From a virus: DNA of 31,063 nucleotides. The DNA is taken from the IMG/VR virus record IMGVR_UViG_3300025930_000026, positions 1 to 31,063 of that record. One strand, given 5' to 3'. Numbering within the stretch: position 1 is the first letter of the stretch; each line of letters opens with the position of its first letter. Under the pieces are notes generated by a model that did not search any database, was not told the origin of the DNA, and worked only from the letters and a program-made list of their open reading frames with translations. Below are positions 14,399 to 23,209 of this stretch, one piece after another. The translations under genes were made by a program, and so were the position numbers.

Positions 14399-15034
14399 GT
14401 GAGTGAGAACGTAACCAAGTTGCCGGCCCAGCCCGAGCGGCTGCAAATTTCATTCGACCTCAACGGTGTCGTGATCGACGGCGCTGTCATTCGCCCGATA
14501 TCGTTCTCGGCGTTTTCCGACATCATCACTGCGGCGCAGCAGATGACCGAGCCGAAGCTGTTTGACGCGCGGATGCGTCGACTGCGCATGGTCCGTCAGG
14601 TCACCTACTACAACGGCGCCACCGTGGTGCCGATGAACACGGTGGACGTGCTCAAGATGCCGATCCCAGCAGCGCGGCTCATCGCAGGGCATCTCGATGA
14701 CGGCGAGGGCGCGGGCGGCAGGATTATTCGCGAAGGTGACGGCATCAGCGGTGCCATTATTTACGAGCTTGGCAATCCGATCCCGCTAGGGCAGGGCAAG
14801 GGTCACATCAAGGAGCTGGAGTTTCAGGCTGCGACCTACGGCGACATTGAGGATGTGCTGGCGGTCGACTCCACGATCCAGCAGACGGTGTCGCTGATCG
14901 CCAGCGTAGCCAAGCCGCTCGGCACTTCGCTGTCGCTGCTGCCGTCGTGGGCGGTCAACCAGATCACAATAGCCGACGGGGTCATGATCTCGCGGGAAGT
15001 CCTGCCGCGTTTTCTAGAGTCGCCGGGCGAGTAG
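14399..15034 (+). CDS. Tail assembly chaperone, short form (G-like)
   Basis: 211 residues from a GTG at 14399 that follows AAGGAT by about seven bases; a GTG at 14372 is in frame but lies close to the hairpin and lacks a site. It begins MSENVTKLPAQPERLQISFD, has VVIDGAVIRPISFSAFSDII and a helical C-terminal part. It sits between the tube and the tape measure, where Mu gp41-type and lambda G-type chaperones lie; these bind the tape measure during tail assembly and are not part of the virion. It has no Cys at all, in contrast with virion proteins. It probably also makes a longer frameshift form (see next entry). Confidence 0.72.
   Translation: MSENVTKLPAQPERLQISFDLNGVVIDGAVIRPISFSAFSDIITAAQQMTEPKLFDARMRRLRMVRQVTYYNGATVVPMNTVDVLKMPIPAARLIAGHLDDGEGAGGRIIREGDGISGAIIYELGNPIPLGQGKGHIKELEFQAATYGDIEDVLAVDSTIQQTVSLIASVAKPLGTSLSLLPSWAVNQITIADGVMISREVLPRFLESPGE
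15010..15014 (+). promoter_or_regulatory. Candidate -1 slippery site (U UUU C)
   Basis: The codons CGT TTT CTA at 15008-15016 let a Phe tRNA on TTT slip back one base to TTT. It is not the classical X XXY YYZ heptamer, and the lambda GGGAAAG is not found in the right frame in the overlap. It lies 18 bases before the zero-frame stop at 15032, a usual distance. I saw no certain downstream pseudoknot. Confidence 0.35.
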
Positions 15035-15189
15035 CCGAGCGAGCAGAGCAGTACCGCTACTATTCTGCTTCGGCCGGCGACCTGAGACAGCTCAGCATCG
15101 GGCAGCTGACGCTGCGCATCAATCAATTCACCAAGGTGCATAGCCAAGAGATGAAGTACCGGGTCCAGCTCGCCGGAGGTAAAGCGTAG
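15013..15189 (+). CDS. Frameshift extension of tail chaperone (G-T-like)
   Basis: In the -1 frame relative to the chaperone, the DNA is open from 14851 to 15189. The part past the chaperone stop reads VAERAEQYRYYSASAGDLRQ then LSIGQLTLRINQFTKVHSQE, a plausible helical domain, and ends three bases before the tape measure ATG. It has no good start codon or ribosome site of its own. A -1 slip at U UUU C (15010-15014, codons CGT TTT CTA) would join 205 residues of the short form to 58 more, total 263. Lambda and many other long-tailed phages make such a G-GT pair by -1 frameshifting. GGGC at 15025-15028 is a second possible site. Confidence 0.62.
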   Translation, partial: SRVAGRVAERAEQYRYYSASAGDLRQLSIGQLTLRINQFTKVHSQEMKYRVQLAGGKA

Positions 15190-15192
15190 GCC

Positions 15193-18100
15193 ATGGCCTC
15201 GTTTACGGAACAGGCGACTCTCAGCGTCGTCGACAAATCGTCGGCACAGCTCCGCAAGATCAACGCGGAGCTGAAGAAGTTGTTCACGACTGCCCAGTCG
15301 CTGAAGAACATCAAGATCGACATCAACGTCAGCGGGCTGACCAAGGCTACAGGCGAAGCGCGCAAGTTCACGGCCGAACTCAACAAGCTGAAGGCGATCA
15401 AGGCGACACCGAAGGTTGATGTCGCTGGCATCTCCAAGGCGACCGGTGAAGTCCACAAGCTCACCGCCGAAGTCCACAAGCTCAATTCCCAGCGCATCAA
15501 TCTCCACGCCAACACTGGCGGCATCCAGCAGGCACATGGTCGGCTTGCGGCGCTGCGCACGGCTGCGGCGCGGCCGTTCACGATGGGGAATTTTGTCGGC
15601 GGATATACCGCCGCGGCTGCCGTGCGCGGTGCGTATCGTGCCACCAAGGAAGGCACCGAAGACGTCGACGTCGCCAGAACCACTATGGACATGCTTCAAC
15701 TCGACAAGGGCGGGTATGAAGGACGTCGCAAGGAAGCCGAAAAGGCAATCGACAGGGTTATGAATACGCTGGCGTCCTTTCCGGGGGCGCAGCAATTCAA
15801 TCGCGGGCTTGTTGGACAGCGTTTTGCCGAGGCTCTGCTGCAAGTCCGTGAAGGTGAAGCCGCCGAAGCACTGCGTATACCACTAGACAGAACCAAGCCG
15901 TGGGGCGCAACGCGCGCAGCAACCGCCATCGAGATGCGCGAAGAGTCGCTGCGCCGCATGAATCAAGCGCAGCTGCGCACCGAAGAAGAACTCAATATCG
16001 CGGATATCATCGCCAAGCGCACGCCCGGCATGGACCCGCGACAGGCTATCGGAAAAGTCGCCGGCTACTTCAAGGCGATGGATCAGGCCGGCTGGCTGAC
16101 CGACGATGCCGGTAATTTCGATCCGCAAGGATTGCAGAAGGCAGGCAACTTCGTGCGCCGGATGATCGGCATGGTCGGCGAGGAAGCCACCGGCCGGTTC
16201 ATGCACACCCTGTTCAAGCGGGAGAAAGGAGCAAAATTCTCGCTCAACGAACGCGGTCAGTTGATGGCCGCGATTGTCGCTGAGGACATGGATCCGGCAA
16301 CCGCTGGTACAGCACTGTCGTCGTGGATGCGGCAGACGCAGGGTCAGGGTATCAGCAAGCAGGCAGCGGCGGCGCGCGTCGAAGCCGGCATGATGACGCC
16401 GATCTACGGCCCGCAGGAATACACCAAGAAAGGTAGGCCAAAGAAACGTAAAATCACCGGTTATAACGTCAAGGGTAAAGAATTGGCGATGACCGACCCG
16501 CTTGAATATTCCAAGCAGGTCATCATTCCCGGCCTCCAGCAGATGGGCCTGTCGTTAAAGGAGATCTACTCCGGCGACCCGAAGGATATGGCGAAGGTCA
16601 AGGGTGCGCTCGACAAGCTGCACTCCAACGTCAACGCTGCGCAGTTCGCCCAGATCCTGATCACCAAGGGCGACGAGATCAACAAGCAGATCATTGACGC
16701 CTACACGCGCGACGCCACGCAGGGAGCCGCGCGTGAAGCTTCGCAGATGTCGGTGCAGGCCTCTGTCAACGCAATCACTGGCCAGTTCAAGGGCATGATG
16801 GGACAAGCGGTGGTGGCGTTCGCGCCCGCCATCACTACAGTCGGCAAACACGTCGGCGATTTTTTCAGGGACAATGCGGACCTCATCAAGAAAGCTGGTG
16901 AGGGTGACATGGTGGCGCTCGGCAAGGTCACGGCCGCGGCGGGCGGAGCTGCTCTTGCCGGCGGCGCTGCCTATTGGGGTATCCGAAAGGTCATGCAGGC
17001 GACGGGCATGGCCGGTGCTATTGGCTACACCTCCGGCATGGTGGCGATGACGACCGGCGACGATGCCACCCGGTCACTGGGCGGAGCCGGCATTTCGCTG
17101 ATCGAAGCAGCCGATGCGCTGAAGAGCGCCGCGGCTACGCTGGCGAACGATCCCAGTCTCGGCCCTACCAGTCTCGATCCCAACGATCCAAGAAACAAAG
17201 GCAAGACGCCGCCCAAGACGGGCCCGGGTGGTGCTGGTCCGGGGCGCAAGGGGTTCTTCTCACGCTTGGGCACGGCGCTGGTGCAGAACGCCGGTGTCGT
17301 CGCTGATGCGGCGGTCGTCGCAGCCGTCACCGTCGGGAAGTATGTCATAGCCAACCCGGGCAAAATCCTCAAAGGGGCTGGCTGGTTGACGGCGCTCGGT
17401 CTGGCCTACGACTTCGTTGAATCTCAGCCGGACAACGCGCAGACACGGCGTGAGCGATCGGAGAATACCGAACGACTGAAGAAGGCACAAAAAGATCTCA
17501 AGCAATCGGAACAAATCGCGGCCGGCATCATAATGCGATCCGGCGGCAAGCCACTGAGCGCCGGCGTTCAGAAGCAGCTCGACTATGAACTTGCGCGTAT
17601 CAAGCAGTTGCGAGAAGAGATCGAGCGGCGTCAGATCCTGTACGAAGGGGCGAGGTTTGGCGCCAAGGCGACGCCGGTCCCGACCACCAAGATCAAACCC
17701 GGAGAAGAGCCGCAAGGTGTGATCCCCGGATCCAGTCCGATTCTCCAGCCGGGTGCATTCACCAAGGCCGTCACAGCGGGTGTGACGGCCAAGCCGATAA
17801 CGACCGTTTCGGTCACGCCGGGCGGAGAGCCGACCGGGACTATCCCCGGTGCCGCGCCGGTCATCCCCGGATTTACGCCTGCGACGCCGACGGCGACAGC
17901 GGCAGCGACGACGACTGCGGCAACGGAGGCGGCAACGACACTATCCTTGCTGGCGCCGCAGCTGACGGCGACATCGAACTCGATCACGCTGGCGTCGTCC
18001 GATCTGTCGTCGTCCGGCACCATGTTCGCTTCCACGTTCTCGACTGGCGCCAATGCGATCGGCAATGCCGGGCAGATTGCGGCCAGCTATCTTGCTGGTG

Positions 18101-18228
18101 CTGCGCCGGGCATCGGTGCGAGTATCGGTGCTGCGGCCGCCGCGGCCATCTCGGCGGCGACGGCCAACATCAACGTCAATGTCAACACCGAAGCCAAAGC
18201 CCCGACCGGGGTGGCGAAACCGGAATAG
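15193..18228 (+). CDS. Tail tape measure protein
   Basis: 1011 residues, the longest gene in the window, placed after the tail chaperone. It sets tail length by filling the tube during assembly and exits ahead of DNA. The first 150 residues are helical with near-repeats (GLTKATGEARKFTAELNKLK, GISKATGEVHKLTAEVHKLN). Hydrophobic segments lie near 575-600 (ALAGGAAYWGI) and 695-720 (VVADAAVVAAVTVGKYVI), of the type that may insert into the membrane. Residues about 835-1000 are Pro/Thr/Ala-rich with repeats around PGEEPQGVIPG and PGGEPTGTIPG. No lytic domain is seen. It contains no Cys in 1011 residues. At about 1.5 angstrom per residue it predicts a tail near 150 nm. Confidence 0.93.
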   Translation: MASFTEQATLSVVDKSSAQLRKINAELKKLFTTAQSLKNIKIDINVSGLTKATGEARKFTAELNKLKAIKATPKVDVAGISKATGEVHKLTAEVHKLNSQRINLHANTGGIQQAHGRLAALRTAAARPFTMGNFVGGYTAAAAVRGAYRATKEGTEDVDVARTTMDMLQLDKGGYEGRRKEAEKAIDRVMNTLASFPGAQQFNRGLVGQRFAEALLQVREGEAAEALRIPLDRTKPWGATRAATAIEMREESLRRMNQAQLRTEEELNIADIIAKRTPGMDPRQAIGKVAGYFKAMDQAGWLTDDAGNFDPQGLQKAGNFVRRMIGMVGEEATGRFMHTLFKREKGAKFSLNERGQLMAAIVAEDMDPATAGTALSSWMRQTQGQGISKQAAAARVEAGMMTPIYGPQEYTKKGRPKKRKITGYNVKGKELAMTDPLEYSKQVIIPGLQQMGLSLKEIYSGDPKDMAKVKGALDKLHSNVNAAQFAQILITKGDEINKQIIDAYTRDATQGAAREASQMSVQASVNAITGQFKGMMGQAVVAFAPAITTVGKHVGDFFRDNADLIKKAGEGDMVALGKVTAAAGGAALAGGAAYWGIRKVMQATGMAGAIGYTSGMVAMTTGDDATRSLGGAGISLIEAADALKSAAATLANDPSLGPTSLDPNDPRNKGKTPPKTGPGGAGPGRKGFFSRLGTALVQNAGVVADAAVVAAVTVGKYVIANPGKILKGAGWLTALGLAYDFVESQPDNAQTRRERSENTERLKKAQKDLKQSEQIAAGIIMRSGGKPLSAGVQKQLDYELARIKQLREEIERRQILYEGARFGAKATPVPTTKIKPGEEPQGVIPGSSPILQPGAFTKAVTAGVTAKPITTVSVTPGGEPTGTIPGAAPVIPGFTPATPTATAAATTTAATEAATTLSLLAPQLTATSNSITLASSDLSSSGTMFASTFSTGANAIGNAGQIAASYLAGAAPGIGASIGAAAAAAISAATANINVNVNTEAKAPTGVAKPE

Positions 18229-18240
18229 GAGATAGTTTAG

Positions 18241-19434
18241 GTGTCTCGTTCTGCATGCGCCATCGGCAAGGACGTCGTCCCCGCCTCGTTCAAGGGCGTG
18301 CCGTTCTATTGCACTGAAGCCGATATCCAAGGAGGCCGGCGTGGAGCAGAAGGAGAGTTTCCTTTTGGCGAGCATACTGCGTACGCCGACCTTGGTCGCA
18401 AGATCCGGGTCTACGCCCTCACCGCCTACTTCCGTGACGACAGTCATGTCTGGGATAGTCAGGCGCTGTTCGCAGCTTGCGAATCTCCCGGTCCGGGCAT
18501 TCTGGTTCATCCGACTCGCGGCGCCGTTATGGTGGCGTGCAGGTCGGTCAAGGTTAAGGACAAGCTGGAAGAATCGGCGGGCGAGACGTCTGCTGAGATG
18601 GAGTTCGTCGAGGCGGACACGGGATTCACGGGAATCGGCGCTTCGATCTTCGGGATCATATCAAGCACACTGCTCACGGTCTCGCAGGCGTCCTTTCTGA
18701 GGGACTACACGCCAACGATCGTGCCGCAGCCGTGGAAGGTCGACGTCATCAACAAGGCGCAGAGCCTGATCGAGGCCGTGGCCAAGGTGTCGGAGCACGT
18801 TGTCGTATCCGGCTCACCAGCCAACGACTGGCGCGCGATCTTCCGTATGTGGGAGGTCGTCAACGATGACGGGCTGGCAGAGTCCGGGCCGATCGTCGAT
18901 GACGCCATGTCGCAGGGTTTTGCGCTCATCAATCGCAACGTCGTCGACGCCAAGGCCAAGTTCGACATCTTTCGCCGGTTGGTCAACGTGGCGGTGCACG
19001 AGACCAACCTGCCGGTCGGCCCGGCGGTCGAGAGTGACGAAGCCGTTGTCAGCCGGCACCGGATACAGGCCGCCATCGGCATGGCCGACGCAGCGATGGG
19101 GCGGAAATACGCCACCATCGACGACTGCCTTGCTGCGCGCGACACCGTGATGACGGTGCTCAACGACGAGGCCAAGGCAGCCTACGCCGATTGTGACAAC
19201 GCGCTGTTTCTGGAGATCACGAAGTACGCCACCGAATTCAGCAAGATGATGTACGATCTGTCCTACCGGCTGCCCGGGCAGATACTGGTCAATTTTTCCG
19301 GTGGGGTTCACCCGCTGGTCGCATCCTACACGATCTACAAAGACGCCAAACGGCACCGTGAGCTTGAGGAGCGCAACATGGTCGATGCTAATGGACGCTT
19401 CGGCATGATTGTGTCCGGTGTCGCGCCGACATGA
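18241..19434 (+). CDS. DNA circularisation protein N-like (Mu gp43)
   Basis: 397 residues from a GTG start preceded by AGGAG. The N-terminal domain fits the DNA_circ_N family: VPASFKGVPFYCTEADIQGG, GEFPFGEHTAYADLGRKIRV, LFAACESPGPGILVHPTRGA and EMEFVEADTGF. In Mu this protein (gpN) is a tail or baseplate component; the DNA circularisation name comes from related proteins and may not describe its role in the virion. The C-terminal half is helical with YDLSYRLPGQILVNFSG. It directly follows the tape measure and overlaps the hub gene by four bases (ATGA at 19431), the normal Mu order. Confidence 0.88.
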   Translation: MSRSACAIGKDVVPASFKGVPFYCTEADIQGGRRGAEGEFPFGEHTAYADLGRKIRVYALTAYFRDDSHVWDSQALFAACESPGPGILVHPTRGAVMVACRSVKVKDKLEESAGETSAEMEFVEADTGFTGIGASIFGIISSTLLTVSQASFLRDYTPTIVPQPWKVDVINKAQSLIEAVAKVSEHVVVSGSPANDWRAIFRMWEVVNDDGLAESGPIVDDAMSQGFALINRNVVDAKAKFDIFRRLVNVAVHETNLPVGPAVESDEAVVSRHRIQAAIGMADAAMGRKYATIDDCLAARDTVMTVLNDEAKAAYADCDNALFLEITKYATEFSKMMYDLSYRLPGQILVNFSGGVHPLVASYTIYKDAKRHRELEERNMVDANGRFGMIVSGVAPT

Positions 19435-20798
19435 CGGTACCTGTTGTCATCACGATTGGTGGCGACTGCCTCAACACTTGGACCGAAATGACCCTGCAAC
19501 GGTCCAAGGACGAGATGACCGGTTCGCTCAGCGTCAGCATCTTCGGCGGCGCGATGCCGTCCGGGCCGATGGTGCAGGCTGCCAAATGCGGTGCCGAGAT
19601 CAACGTCTACATCGCAGGCCAGTTGGCATTCTGCGGGACGGTCGACAGCCGAAAAGGCAGCGGCACCAAGAAGGGCAAGAAGGGCGCCGACGAGACCAAC
19701 AAGAAAGCCGGCAAGGGCAAGGAGGGATCGAAGGCCAGCTCCAGCGTCTCGATCGGTCCGAACGAATACACCATCAAACTCTCTGCTCGCGGCAAGACCA
19801 AGCGCCTGATCGACAGCTCGCACCAGCATCCGACCACCAACATGATGCAGCCGACGACCAAGGAGGTGTGCGAGAAGCTGGTCGAGCCGTGGCAGATCCA
19901 GCTCGACTGGAAGGGCGAGGTCATCAAGCTCGACAAGGTTCGTTTTCGCGACGGCGCCAAGGTGATCGACGAGCTGCAACGGGTCGCCACCGAGAACTGC
20001 TACTTCATGTACGAGACGCGCGACGGCAAACTCAGGGTGACCGACGGTGTCGGAACGGAATCCGGCGGCGGCGACGCGCTGATCCTAGGCGAGAATATCC
20101 TGACGTTTTCGGCCGAGCAGTCGGAGGACAAGGCCAAGTCCGAGGTCAAGGTAAAAGGCCAGCGCACCAAAAAGACCATCCGCGGCAAGAAGGCGCTGGA
20201 GAAAACCTACAAGACGATCCGCAACGGCAAGGTCAAGAGCAAGAGCCTGCAAACCATACCGCACTACGGTGATGCGACCGACAAGGAGCTGGAGCGGCGT
20301 GCGCGGTTCGAAATGAACAAACGCAACAGCGAGAGCCAGAAGATCACGATCGAGGTGTTTCACGTCCAGACGCCATCGGGCGCGCCGTGGGACATCGGCA
20401 ACTGCCACTACGTCGAGGTGCCGCCGGAAGGCATCTTCGACATGTTCGAATGCACCGAGCTGACCTACCACGTCAACGCCGAGAAGGAGCTGAAGACCAC
20501 GCTCGTGCTGTCGCCGCCGCCGTCGAGCGGCGCGGGCGGCGGGGGCGGGGGCGGCGGTTTCGGCCTGTCGTCACTCAACATGGGCATGGGGTCGGCACGA
20601 CGCAGTCAGGCCAACATACCGATCGTCGAAGGGCAGTATCCCGACGCATGGGGCCCGCCTATGCTGAGCGAGGCGCCGTTCATGTCTCTGGTCGAGGCGG
20701 CCGCCAAGCCGCTGACCGACGCAGAGCGAAAAGAACAAGAAGAGATGCGTAAAACTCCGCCGTTAACCCTGCCACCGTGGTTTGGAGAGACCTCATGA
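19431..20798 (+). CDS. Baseplate hub protein, Mu gp44/gpP-like
   Basis: 455 residues. In Mu this forms the hub trimer (gpP, gp27-like) below the tube. The N-terminal VVITIGGDCLNTWTEMTLQR and LSVSIFGGAM, then INVYIAGQLAFCGTVDS, and later YTIKLSARGKTKRLIDSS are the family pattern. A Lys/Gly-rich insertion at about 74-101 (KGSGTKKGKKG, KKAGKGKEGSK) is unusual and basic. A further basic part is KGQRTKKTIRGKKALEKTYK. Near the C-terminus a run of Gly (about 367-376) leads to a Pro-rich tail. It overlaps the genes on both sides by four bases. Confidence 0.85.
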   Translation: MTVPVVITIGGDCLNTWTEMTLQRSKDEMTGSLSVSIFGGAMPSGPMVQAAKCGAEINVYIAGQLAFCGTVDSRKGSGTKKGKKGADETNKKAGKGKEGSKASSSVSIGPNEYTIKLSARGKTKRLIDSSHQHPTTNMMQPTTKEVCEKLVEPWQIQLDWKGEVIKLDKVRFRDGAKVIDELQRVATENCYFMYETRDGKLRVTDGVGTESGGGDALILGENILTFSAEQSEDKAKSEVKVKGQRTKKTIRGKKALEKTYKTIRNGKVKSKSLQTIPHYGDATDKELERRARFEMNKRNSESQKITIEVFHVQTPSGAPWDIGNCHYVEVPPEGIFDMFECTELTYHVNAEKELKTTLVLSPPPSSGAGGGGGGGGFGLSSLNMGMGSARRSQANIPIVEGQYPDAWGPPMLSEAPFMSLVEAAAKPLTDAERKEQEEMRKTPPLTLPPWFGETS

Positions 20799-21406
20799 CA
20801 GTACCGTTCGTCCCCTTCAATGCACGATCGAATGACGTTCAGGACGGTGTCGAGCGTCATGCTTGGCACGAGCTGACATACGAGGAGCAAGGATCCACCA
20901 TCAAGGTCAAGGGCACCGACACGCAGGACGAAGAGGCGACGGTGCTCATCATCGGCGGCGCCGGATTCAAGCTGAAGAAGGATCACGACGCGGAAGTGTT
21001 TTTGCTCTCGTCATCGAGCGACACGCAGCTGAAGGTGGCCGTGCTGACGACGCCGCATGACAAGCAGCGACGCTGGCCGGAAGGCGAGGGCGGCGTGCAA
21101 CATCCGACCGACGATGAGTTCTCGCTGCACTTCTCCGACAAGCTCGCGCACATCACCAAGAACAAATTCGCTGTCGGCGAGAAGGGCGAATTCGAGATCA
21201 AGGGCGATCAGGGCGTCTTTCGCGTCAGCAAGCTGATCGTCGACGGCGAGCTGGTGGTCAACAAGCTGGTCAAGACGCCACAGATCGTGCAGGGCAGGGA
21301 AGACCCGCCCGGTTTCGAGGGCAACAAGCAGGAGGCCAAGAAATCCAGCGGTAGCGGCGGCGGTCAGCCGACGCAACTCTCATTGGATCTCGGCGATGCT
21401 GCTTGA
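20795..21406 (+). CDS. Baseplate spike-region protein, Mu gp45-like
   Basis: 203 residues with GGAGAG before the ATG and an ATGA overlap with the hub gene. It reads DGVERHAWHELTYEEQGSTI with strands through GGAGFKLKKDHDAEVFLLSS, HLTTPHDKQRRW-type segments and a long repetitive beta part VGEKGEFEIKGDQGVFRVSK. Mu gp45 forms the central membrane-piercing spike, a trimeric OB-fold plus beta-helix. The C-terminus here ends in a Gly/Ser-rich linker rather than an iron-binding HxH tip, so the tip may be another protein or this chain may be divergent. It contains no Cys. Confidence 0.78.
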   Translation: MTVPFVPFNARSNDVQDGVERHAWHELTYEEQGSTIKVKGTDTQDEEATVLIIGGAGFKLKKDHDAEVFLLSSSSDTQLKVAVLTTPHDKQRRWPEGEGGVQHPTDDEFSLHFSDKLAHITKNKFAVGEKGEFEIKGDQGVFRVSKLIVDGELVVNKLVKTPQIVQGREDPPGFEGNKQEAKKSSGSGGGQPTQLSLDLGDAA

Positions 21407-21980
21407 TCCCTGCCTCACGCAGAACAACGGCCGTCGCCGGATCTTCTGGACGACGCGCGCGAATGCGTGCGGCAGCTATACGATGTGCGGCATCGAGTGT
21501 TCGTTGCCGGGACTGGAATACGAGAACGTCGAGGGCGAACACCCGGATCAGGGGCTGCCGGGTGAAGGTCCGTACCGGACCATCAAGAACGACGAGTGGC
21601 TGCAAGGTCTGATCCTGAACATCCTGAACACCCGGGCGCGCAGCGACGCGCGCTGCCCGACGCCTGCTGCGGTCTACGGCCACTGGTCCGAGTCCTACCG
21701 TGACGATGGCCTGTATATCGGATCTACGCTGTGGAATGCAGCAGAGAAGCCGTACGTTCGAACATCCGACGCCGTGAAGGCAATCGGCGTCGCCGTCCGA
21801 ACGGATATGGGGAAACTGATAGCTCTCGGCATTGCCGAATCTGTCGAGGTTGAAGCAACCTACAAAGGCTCCAACAGCGTCGAGGTCATCGTCACCGTGA
21901 CCACGACAACTGGGCGCAGTCGCATCAATCTGTCGGGCAGCTTCGTCTCCGAGACTTGGGTCTGGCGCGGGCAGTCATGA
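21396..21980 (+). CDS. Baseplate protein, Mu gp46-like
   Basis: 194 residues overlapping the spike gene by 11 bases. It shows the GP46 pattern: NDEWLQGLILNILNTRARSD, then GHWSESYRDDGLYIGSTLWN, TSDAVKAIGVAVRTDMGKL and IAESVEVEATYKG with a final beta hairpin. In Mu this protein, related to gpW/gp25, is part of the baseplate wedge that starts sheath assembly. The N-terminal 40 residues carry five Cys in total with the later ARCPT, consistent with the wider Cys enrichment. Its place between spike and J genes is fixed in Mu-like phages. Confidence 0.82.
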   Translation: MLLDPCLTQNNGRRRIFWTTRANACGSYTMCGIECSLPGLEYENVEGEHPDQGLPGEGPYRTIKNDEWLQGLILNILNTRARSDARCPTPAAVYGHWSESYRDDGLYIGSTLWNAAEKPYVRTSDAVKAIGVAVRTDMGKLIALGIAESVEVEATYKGSNSVEVIVTVTTTTGRSRINLSGSFVSETWVWRGQS

Positions 21981-23209
21981 CTTGCACAATCTCACGACCA
22001 GATCCGCAGGAACTGTTCGATCACCTGAAGAACATGTTCTCGTCGACCGTGCTCGGTGGCGGCAAGGTGATTCCTGAATCGAACGAGTGGTACGTCGTCT
22101 CCAACGACTACGCCGCGGCTGAGCAGTTCTACGCGATCGCCGATCAGATGTGGCGCGAGACCAATCCCGAGACGGCGTGCTGCGAGAACCTTTACAAGAT
22201 GGCGGCGCTGCATGGCGTCTATCCGCGGCCGCCGTCGCATGCCGAGGGCTATGCCAAGCTGACCGGCATCCCGGGCTCGCCGGTGCCGCCCTACTTCGAG
22301 ATCCAGACCGACATCGGCACGTTCGTGTCGGTCGGCACCGTGCCGCTCACCATCCCGGCCGAGGGATCGCTTACGGTGCGTATACGTGCGCTGACGCCGG
22401 GCGACACCATGAACTCCGCCGGTGCGGTGACAGAGGGCACGCTGGTCACGCCAGCCCCGGGAATCGACACTCTGGTGACGATCTGCGGCGGCCAGTTTTG
22501 CGGCGGCGCCGGCGAGGAGAGCTGTGAGGAGTTCAGGAAACGGTATCTGGAGCGGCTCGCCTACCAGCCGCGCGCCACCATGGCGTGGATCAAGCAGAAG
22601 TTCATGGAGTTTCCGTGCGCCACGCGGGTGTGCACGCGCGAAGGTTCATGCTGCCGCTGCACGCCGCAGTGCACCGACTGCGCCGCCTGCGGCTGCGACA
22701 ATTGCGGGAACAAGATGGAATTCTACGTCTTCTTCGACGGCATTTTCCCGTGCGGGATCCCGCCGCAGAACGTTGCCGACGATCTCACCGACTGGATGTT
22801 CGGCGAGCACCAAGGCTATGGCGAGGGGCAGGTCGAGATCGGCGTGTGCGGCAAGGTCTACGTGCCGAAGCCGCTGATGGTGAACGTGATCATCGACATC
22901 GCCGGCTGTCCGACCGCGGCGCAGAAGCAGACGATCGAGACCTACATCCACGAGCTGTTCGGTCGCATCTGCCCGTCGATGCCGCTGCGCGTGAGGCAGA
23001 TCGAGCTGATCGTCGCCGCGGTGATCGGGCCGGAATTCAACGTCAGCGTCCGCTTCGAGGTGGTCGGCTACGAAGATCAGATCCCGCCGTATCCGCGCGA
23101 CGACGTGTGGGTCACGCCGTGCGGCGATCTGGAGCCTGAGTGCGACGTGATCCCGTGCCTGAACGAGGTCACATTCACCCAGCCTGACCAGCGGACGCCG
23201 CCGTGCTGA
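21977..23209 (+). CDS. Baseplate J-like protein (Mu gp47) with Cys cluster
   Basis: 410 residues, ATGA overlap with the gp46-like gene. Baseplate J proteins make the wedge arms. The family pattern is seen in AEGYAKLTGIPGSPVPPYFE, then VPLTIPAEGSLTVRIRALTPG, a conserved IDTLVTICGGQF...ESCEEFRKRYLERLAYQPRA, and the C-terminal VYVPKPLMVNVIIDIAGC and RICPSMPLRVRQIELIVAAV. It carries a dense Cys insert at 214-243, with ten Cys in thirty residues (CTREGSCCRCTPQCTDCAAC and on to CDNCG). In all 24 of 410 residues are Cys, and the last residue is Cys. The insert may bind metal or form disulfides. Confidence 0.87.
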   Translation: MTCTISRPDPQELFDHLKNMFSSTVLGGGKVIPESNEWYVVSNDYAAAEQFYAIADQMWRETNPETACCENLYKMAALHGVYPRPPSHAEGYAKLTGIPGSPVPPYFEIQTDIGTFVSVGTVPLTIPAEGSLTVRIRALTPGDTMNSAGAVTEGTLVTPAPGIDTLVTICGGQFCGGAGEESCEEFRKRYLERLAYQPRATMAWIKQKFMEFPCATRVCTREGSCCRCTPQCTDCAACGCDNCGNKMEFYVFFDGIFPCGIPPQNVADDLTDWMFGEHQGYGEGQVEIGVCGKVYVPKPLMVNVIIDIAGCPTAAQKQTIETYIHELFGRICPSMPLRVRQIELIVAAVIGPEFNVSVRFEVVGYEDQIPPYPRDDVWVTPCGDLEPECDVIPCLNEVTFTQPDQRTPPC

